Below, in pieces: positions 23,147-26,697 of a stretch of DNA of 26,697 nt (positions are counted from its first letter, which is position 1; each line of letters starts with the position of its first letter). Source of the stretch: JBMOLK01 sp049325575 (lineage in GTDB: Bacteria > Bacillota > Clostridia > Acetivibrionales > Acetivibrionaceae); the NCBI GenBank assembly GCA_049325575.1, contig JBMOLK010000345.1:1-26697 (forward strand), in the 5' to 3' direction. Made by a program: the position numbers and the translations under genes. Below the pieces are notes generated by a model, which did not search any database, was not told the DNA's origin, and was given only the letters and a program-made list of their open reading frames with translations.

Positions 23147-23833
23147 ATGGGGGTAAAAATCTTAGTAGTAGAGGATGAAAGTTCTATCAGAAGTTTTATT
23201 GTCACAAACCTTAAGAGAAATGATTTTAGTGTTATTGAGGCAGCTACCGGTAAGGAGGCATTAAGGAAGGTGGAGCTGGAAAAACCGGAGCTTATTGTAT
23301 TAGACATTATGCTTCCTGACATTGATGGATTTGAAGTATGCAAGAAAGTAACCGATATACATCCTGAGATATCCATAATCATGTTGACAGCAAGAGGTCA
23401 GGATACTGACAAAGTGAATGGTTTGGAGCTTGGGGCGGATGATTATATAATCAAACCATTTAACCCTATGGAACTTGTAGCAAGGGTAAAGGCTGTTATG
23501 AGACGTACTAATAAAGTCCAGCCGCAGCATGAAATCTTAATAGGACCCTTTAAGATCGATTTTGACTCTCAAAGTATTTATAAAAATAGCGTGATTTTAG
23601 ACTTTACGCCAAGAGAGTTTTGTCTAATGAAAATATTCATAAATAATTGTAATAAGGCATTAAGCAGGGATGAAATATTAAATTTGGTATGGGGAGAAGA
23701 TTTTGTAGGTGATCCTAAAACAGTAGATGTGCATATAAGGCGTCTAAGAGAGAAGATAGAAGATGATCCCTCGCATCCTAAATTCATAGAAACCGTATGG
23801 GGATACGGTTATATATGGAGAAAGGAGAATTAA
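23147..23833 (+). CDS. OmpR/PhoB-family response regulator
   Basis: 228 aa. Receiver domain with acidic pocket (E9, D10), phosphoacceptor D53 in LIVLDIMLPD, T81 and K103 in DYIIKPFNP. A winged-helix DNA-binding domain (about 128-225) has the marks DFTPREFCLMKIF, WGEDFVGDPKTVDVHIRRLR and ETVWGYGYIWR. Cognate kinase is encoded next, 1 base after the stop. AAAAGGA at 23132-23138 upstream of ATG. Similar to PhoP, ResD and WalR groups; which signal it follows is unknown. Members of this family bind direct repeats about 11 bases apart, as at 21115 and 25231, so it may bind those sites (inference). Confidence 0.95.
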   Translation: MGVKILVVEDESSIRSFIVTNLKRNDFSVIEAATGKEALRKVELEKPELIVLDIMLPDIDGFEVCKKVTDIHPEISIIMLTARGQDTDKVNGLELGADDYIIKPFNPMELVARVKAVMRRTNKVQPQHEILIGPFKIDFDSQSIYKNSVILDFTPREFCLMKIFINNCNKALSRDEILNLVWGEDFVGDPKTVDVHIRRLREKIEDDPSHPKFIETVWGYGYIWRKEN

Positions 23834-23834
23834 T

Positions 23835-25220
23835 TTGAAGACTATAAAGCAAAGACTTGTCGGAACTAATCTAATTATAACACTGGTGGCAGTAGCTATT
23901 TTTGAAGTGGTTGTGATTTATAGTCTTGTACAGTTCTATTATAAGAATGTTGAAGCTGAATTAAACCGCTCAGCCGGAACGTTAACTTACAATTATGTGT
24001 ATTATCTGGACAATTATGATTTTGACAAGGATGCCAGAATACTAATGGATTCTTTTTCAGGTAGTACTATTGCGCAAGTTCAGATTATTGACAGAAACGG
24101 ACTTTTGCTAGCTGATTCCATAGACCCTAAATCTGTGGGGTATAAGCTTGACTATCCTGATGTAGTGGAAGCAGTTTCAGGTAATAAATCCATCTGGAGA
24201 GGCCAGATACCTTTGACATATGAACCTGTGATGTCGGTTTCCCACCCCGTAATAAAGAATAATAAAGTTATTGGAATTATAAGGATTGTTACAAGCCTTT
24301 CGGGTATAAATCAGATATTATTAATTCGAATTATTGTTTTGGTTGTTCTGGGGACAAACATAATATTAATGGTTTTTCTTGCAGGAATATTCCTTTCAGC
24401 TACCATAGTAAAGCCGGTGGAAGAAATTACTGCTGCAGCAGGGGAGTTTGCCAAGGGTCGTTTCGGAGTACGCCTTTTAAAGATGTATGATGATGAAGTG
24501 GGAAAGCTTGCAGATACTATGAATTATATGGCTGAAGAAATTGAAAATCATCAAAAGCTTAAGAGTGATTTTATTGCTTCAATTTCACATGAGCTTCGTA
24601 CTCCGCTCACATCAATAAAAGGGTGGATTCTTACAATAAATTCAGGAAGCCTGGAAAATAAAGAAGAGTTAAAAGAGGGATTAAGTATAGTTGAAAAAGA
24701 AAGTGAGAGGTTAGCCCTACTTGTTGAAGAACTGTTGGATTTTTCAAAGTTTACTGTTGGTCAAATTACTTTGATCACAGGCTCTGTAAGCATCAAAGAG
24801 ATTATCAGCCACGTAGGAAAACAGATGAAGCCCCGGGCAGAACGCCAGGGAATAGAGCTTAAAGTGGATATTGATGAAGGAATACCACTGATAGATGCAG
24901 ATGAGAACAGGTTAAAGCAGGTACTGATAAATATCCTGGACAACGCATTTAAATTCACACCAGAGGGTGGATATATTTTTGTCATGGCTAAAAATATGGA
25001 GAAGGAAGTCTGGATACGCGTTGAAGATACAGGTTCCGGTATACCGGATGAAGACCTGCCCAATGTTACACAGAAGTTTTACAAGGGGAATAACAGCAGG
25101 TCGGGAAGTGGTTTGGGACTTTCAATATGTGAGGAAATTGTAAGACTTCATAACGGCATAATTGAAATTACAAGTACAGTAGGTAAGGGGACGGTTGTAA
25201 ACATCTTTCTTCCGATATAA
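23835..25220 (+). CDS. Sensor histidine kinase
   Basis: 461 aa, TTG start with AAAGGAG at 23821-23827. Membrane helix 1 (about 12-34), an extracytoplasmic sensor region of about 125 residues with a PDC/sCACHE-like pattern (VQIIDRNGLLLADSIDP, VSHPVIKNNKVIGIIRIV), helix 2 (about 163-190), HAMP (about 190-240), HisKA with H252 in SISHELRTPLTSIKG, and HATPase_c with N-box near DNAFKFTPEGG, G1 DTGSGIPDE and G2 GSGLGLSI. All catalytic motifs are intact. It pairs with the response regulator just upstream. The ligand is not evident. Confidence 0.95.
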   Translation: MKTIKQRLVGTNLIITLVAVAIFEVVVIYSLVQFYYKNVEAELNRSAGTLTYNYVYYLDNYDFDKDARILMDSFSGSTIAQVQIIDRNGLLLADSIDPKSVGYKLDYPDVVEAVSGNKSIWRGQIPLTYEPVMSVSHPVIKNNKVIGIIRIVTSLSGINQILLIRIIVLVVLGTNIILMVFLAGIFLSATIVKPVEEITAAAGEFAKGRFGVRLLKMYDDEVGKLADTMNYMAEEIENHQKLKSDFIASISHELRTPLTSIKGWILTINSGSLENKEELKEGLSIVEKESERLALLVEELLDFSKFTVGQITLITGSVSIKEIISHVGKQMKPRAERQGIELKVDIDEGIPLIDADENRLKQVLINILDNAFKFTPEGGYIFVMAKNMEKEVWIRVEDTGSGIPDEDLPNVTQKFYKGNNSRSGSGLGLSICEEIVRLHNGIIEITSTVGKGTVVNIFLPI

Positions 25221-25230
25221 TTTTTTAAAG

Positions 25231-25274
25231 TTTAACTTTTTCGTAACCATTTATAGAAGTCCATAAAGTATAAT
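25231..25274 (+). promoter_or_regulatory. Promoter of the lipoprotein gene with direct-repeat box
   Basis: TTTAAC (25231-25236), 5 Ts, CGTAAC (25242-25247), CATTTA, and TATAAT at 25269-25274 after 21 bases. Same half-sites and spacing as 21115-21158. There is no good -35, consistent with activation by a bound OmpR-type regulator, possibly the one encoded at 23147. Confidence 0.55.
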
Positions 25275-25297
25275 TAGAGTATAGAGAGAGGATAGAT

Positions 25298-26566
25298 ATG
25301 AGCAAGAAAAAAATATCAGTACTAAAAACTATATTTGTTATTTTTATCTTAATAATACTATTTACAATAACTGGGTGTGAAATATTGCCTCCTCCTGCTA
25401 GTGCTATAAAGCCTCCTCAATATTCAAAGTTTTCCTTAGATGGTATAGATGATCCAAAAGCAATAGCTCGAAGATTTTTACTTCCAGGCACCCAGTTCGC
25501 ATATCCCATCAACCCAAGAGGTAAAGATGCAGTGCATGTAATCGACCTTGAGGGTGATGGGCGGAGTGAATTACTGGTTTTATATAGAGGTGTTGATTCA
25601 AAAAACGGATCGGAGCAGCATGGAGTATTTATTTTAAAAGAAGGCAAGGATGGAAGGTGGGGTAGGTATTGGGAATCTCCACAAGTTACAAATATTATTG
25701 CAATGGATTGGGCTGATGTTATAGATATAACCGGTGATGGGCGCAAGGAGCTTTTATTGGGGTGGAGTCTCGGGTTTGAGGTTGGAAGTCATTTGGAGAT
25801 ATATTCACTTAAAGCAAAACCGGAGCCAAGAAGGATCAGCAGAATCAAATATGATGAGTTGGAGATTAGAGATCTTCCCGGTGCTGAAAATGAAAGAATA
25901 CCTGAATTTATTGTACGAATAAGAGATAGAGAAAGAGAAGGGGAGGCACGGCAGGAGCTTCGTTATATACTTCGATGGAGTGAATCCAGCAGAGGCCTGG
26001 TGCCGGCGGAAGATGTCTATCCGATGTATTACAAGGGCATAGTTGAGGAATTGGAATTAAAGGTAAGCGGATACGAGAGAGAATATTACGATTGGTATAT
26101 TCTTGCAGATGCACAGTTAAAGGCGGGTTTGCCTGGTGATGCTATTAATTCCAGTAAAAAAGCACTGGAACTTATTGATAAGTATGTTGAAAGAATCGGT
26201 ACAGAAAAGAATATAGAAATGTATCGTACAAAGGTTATTATTATACTGGGTGAGGCATATATAAAGGCTGGAAAGTATCTTGAGGGGAAAGCGATACTGG
26301 ATAATATCTATATAGGCTACAGGAGCTCTGACAGCAAGACAAGAAAATACTCAAGTGAAGATTTCTCGAGGGTTTGCCTCTATCTGGGGCGTGCTTTCAT
26401 AGGAATTGGAGAGTATGAGAATGCTAAAAACCGGCTTGGCGAAGCACTTAAAATTATAGAGGCTTTGTATCCGAAGGATATAAAAAGGGAGCTTTATATA
26501 TTGAATTCTTATGCGGCTTTAAAAGAGCTGGAGTATATTGAGCCATTTTTAGAGGAGGATGAATAA
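25298..26566 (+). CDS. Lipoprotein with propeller-like N-terminal and TPR-like C-terminal halves
   Basis: 422 aa. A signal peptide of lysines then a hydrophobic core (about 10-23) ends in a lipobox ITGC, with C27 as the lipidated residue. The part after it repeats a VIDLEGDGRSELLVLYRG / VIDITGDGRKELLLGW pattern (about residues 85-160), like FG-GAP/VCBS-type propeller blades with Asp-rich calcium-binding-like loops. The C-terminal third (about 265-400) has TPR-like helix pairs, such as WYILADAQLKAGLPGDAINS and VCLYLGRAFIGIGEYENAKN. It follows the histidine kinase by 77 bases. I infer a surface sensor or accessory to the two-component system. Function unknown; exact family not recognised. Confidence 0.82.
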   Translation: MSKKKISVLKTIFVIFILIILFTITGCEILPPPASAIKPPQYSKFSLDGIDDPKAIARRFLLPGTQFAYPINPRGKDAVHVIDLEGDGRSELLVLYRGVDSKNGSEQHGVFILKEGKDGRWGRYWESPQVTNIIAMDWADVIDITGDGRKELLLGWSLGFEVGSHLEIYSLKAKPEPRRISRIKYDELEIRDLPGAENERIPEFIVRIRDREREGEARQELRYILRWSESSRGLVPAEDVYPMYYKGIVEELELKVSGYEREYYDWYILADAQLKAGLPGDAINSSKKALELIDKYVERIGTEKNIEMYRTKVIIILGEAYIKAGKYLEGKAILDNIYIGYRSSDSKTRKYSSEDFSRVCLYLGRAFIGIGEYENAKNRLGEALKIIEALYPKDIKRELYILNSYAALKELEYIEPFLEEDE

Positions 26567-26697
26567 TCTGTAATTCGCCGGAACATATCACTACAATTCT
26601 ACCTGGTCATTATAACTTACTTAATTATTCCTTTAACATATAAAATATAATTTTTGGCCATGGGGGCATACATTTTTAAACAAGCTGCAGGACATTA
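26567..26697. other. Window end: intergenic, possible start of a next promoter or gene
   Basis: AT-rich. TATAAT at 26646-26651 may be a -10 box. An ATG at 26660 opens a frame to the window edge (MGAYIFKQAAGH), but no ribosome binding site precedes it, so a gene cannot be claimed. Confidence 0.25.

Overview
The window looks like chromosome from a low-GC, Gram-positive, cellulose-using anaerobe of the Clostridia, most likely the Acetivibrio/Ruminiclostridium (C. thermocellum-like) group. Reasons: AT-rich intergenic DNA, strong AGGAGG-type ribosome binding sites, and a LacI regulator followed by cellobiose phosphorylase and cellodextrin phosphorylase. No tRNA, rRNA, CRISPR array or intact insertion sequence was seen.

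Region A (about 126-11552) is a tightly packed rightward cluster. It holds an apparently 5'-truncated gene, an ABC-2 transporter (ATPase plus permease), a membrane/coiled-coil/Gly-rich protein, a MoxR AAA+ ATPase, a DUF58 protein, a BatA-like von Willebrand A (VWA) membrane protein, a 944-aa membrane protein with two VWA domains around a glutamine-amidotransferase-like domain, and a LURP-one-like protein. Many junctions overlap or nearly abut. I infer a MoxR-VWA assembly working with an ABC exporter at the envelope. A palindromic repeat lies in the 2586-2778 gap and a shortened relative in the 4480-4568 gap.

Region B (11553-18660) has a decayed minus-strand gene fragment, then a LacI regulator with its own promoter and a CGCGCG operator, then the two GH94 phosphorylases and a strong terminator. 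Together they take cellobiose and longer cellodextrins to glucose-1-phosphate, saving ATP.

Region C (18854-21081) is a DUF485 protein and a sodium:solute symporter of the acetate-permease type, overlapping by 4 nt; the symporter carries an extra large loop.

Region D (21082-22216) is about 1.1 kb without a convincing gene. It is rich in perfect palindromes and stem-loops, includes a possible H-type pseudoknot, and starts with a promoter-like element whose box and spacing match those in front of the lipoprotein gene at 25298. It is the best candidate here for an undescribed RNA or regulatory locus.

Region E (22217-26566) has a minus-strand LiaF-like membrane protein, then an OmpR-type response regulator, its histidine kinase, and a lipoprotein with a propeller-like N-terminal half and a TPR-like C-terminal half.
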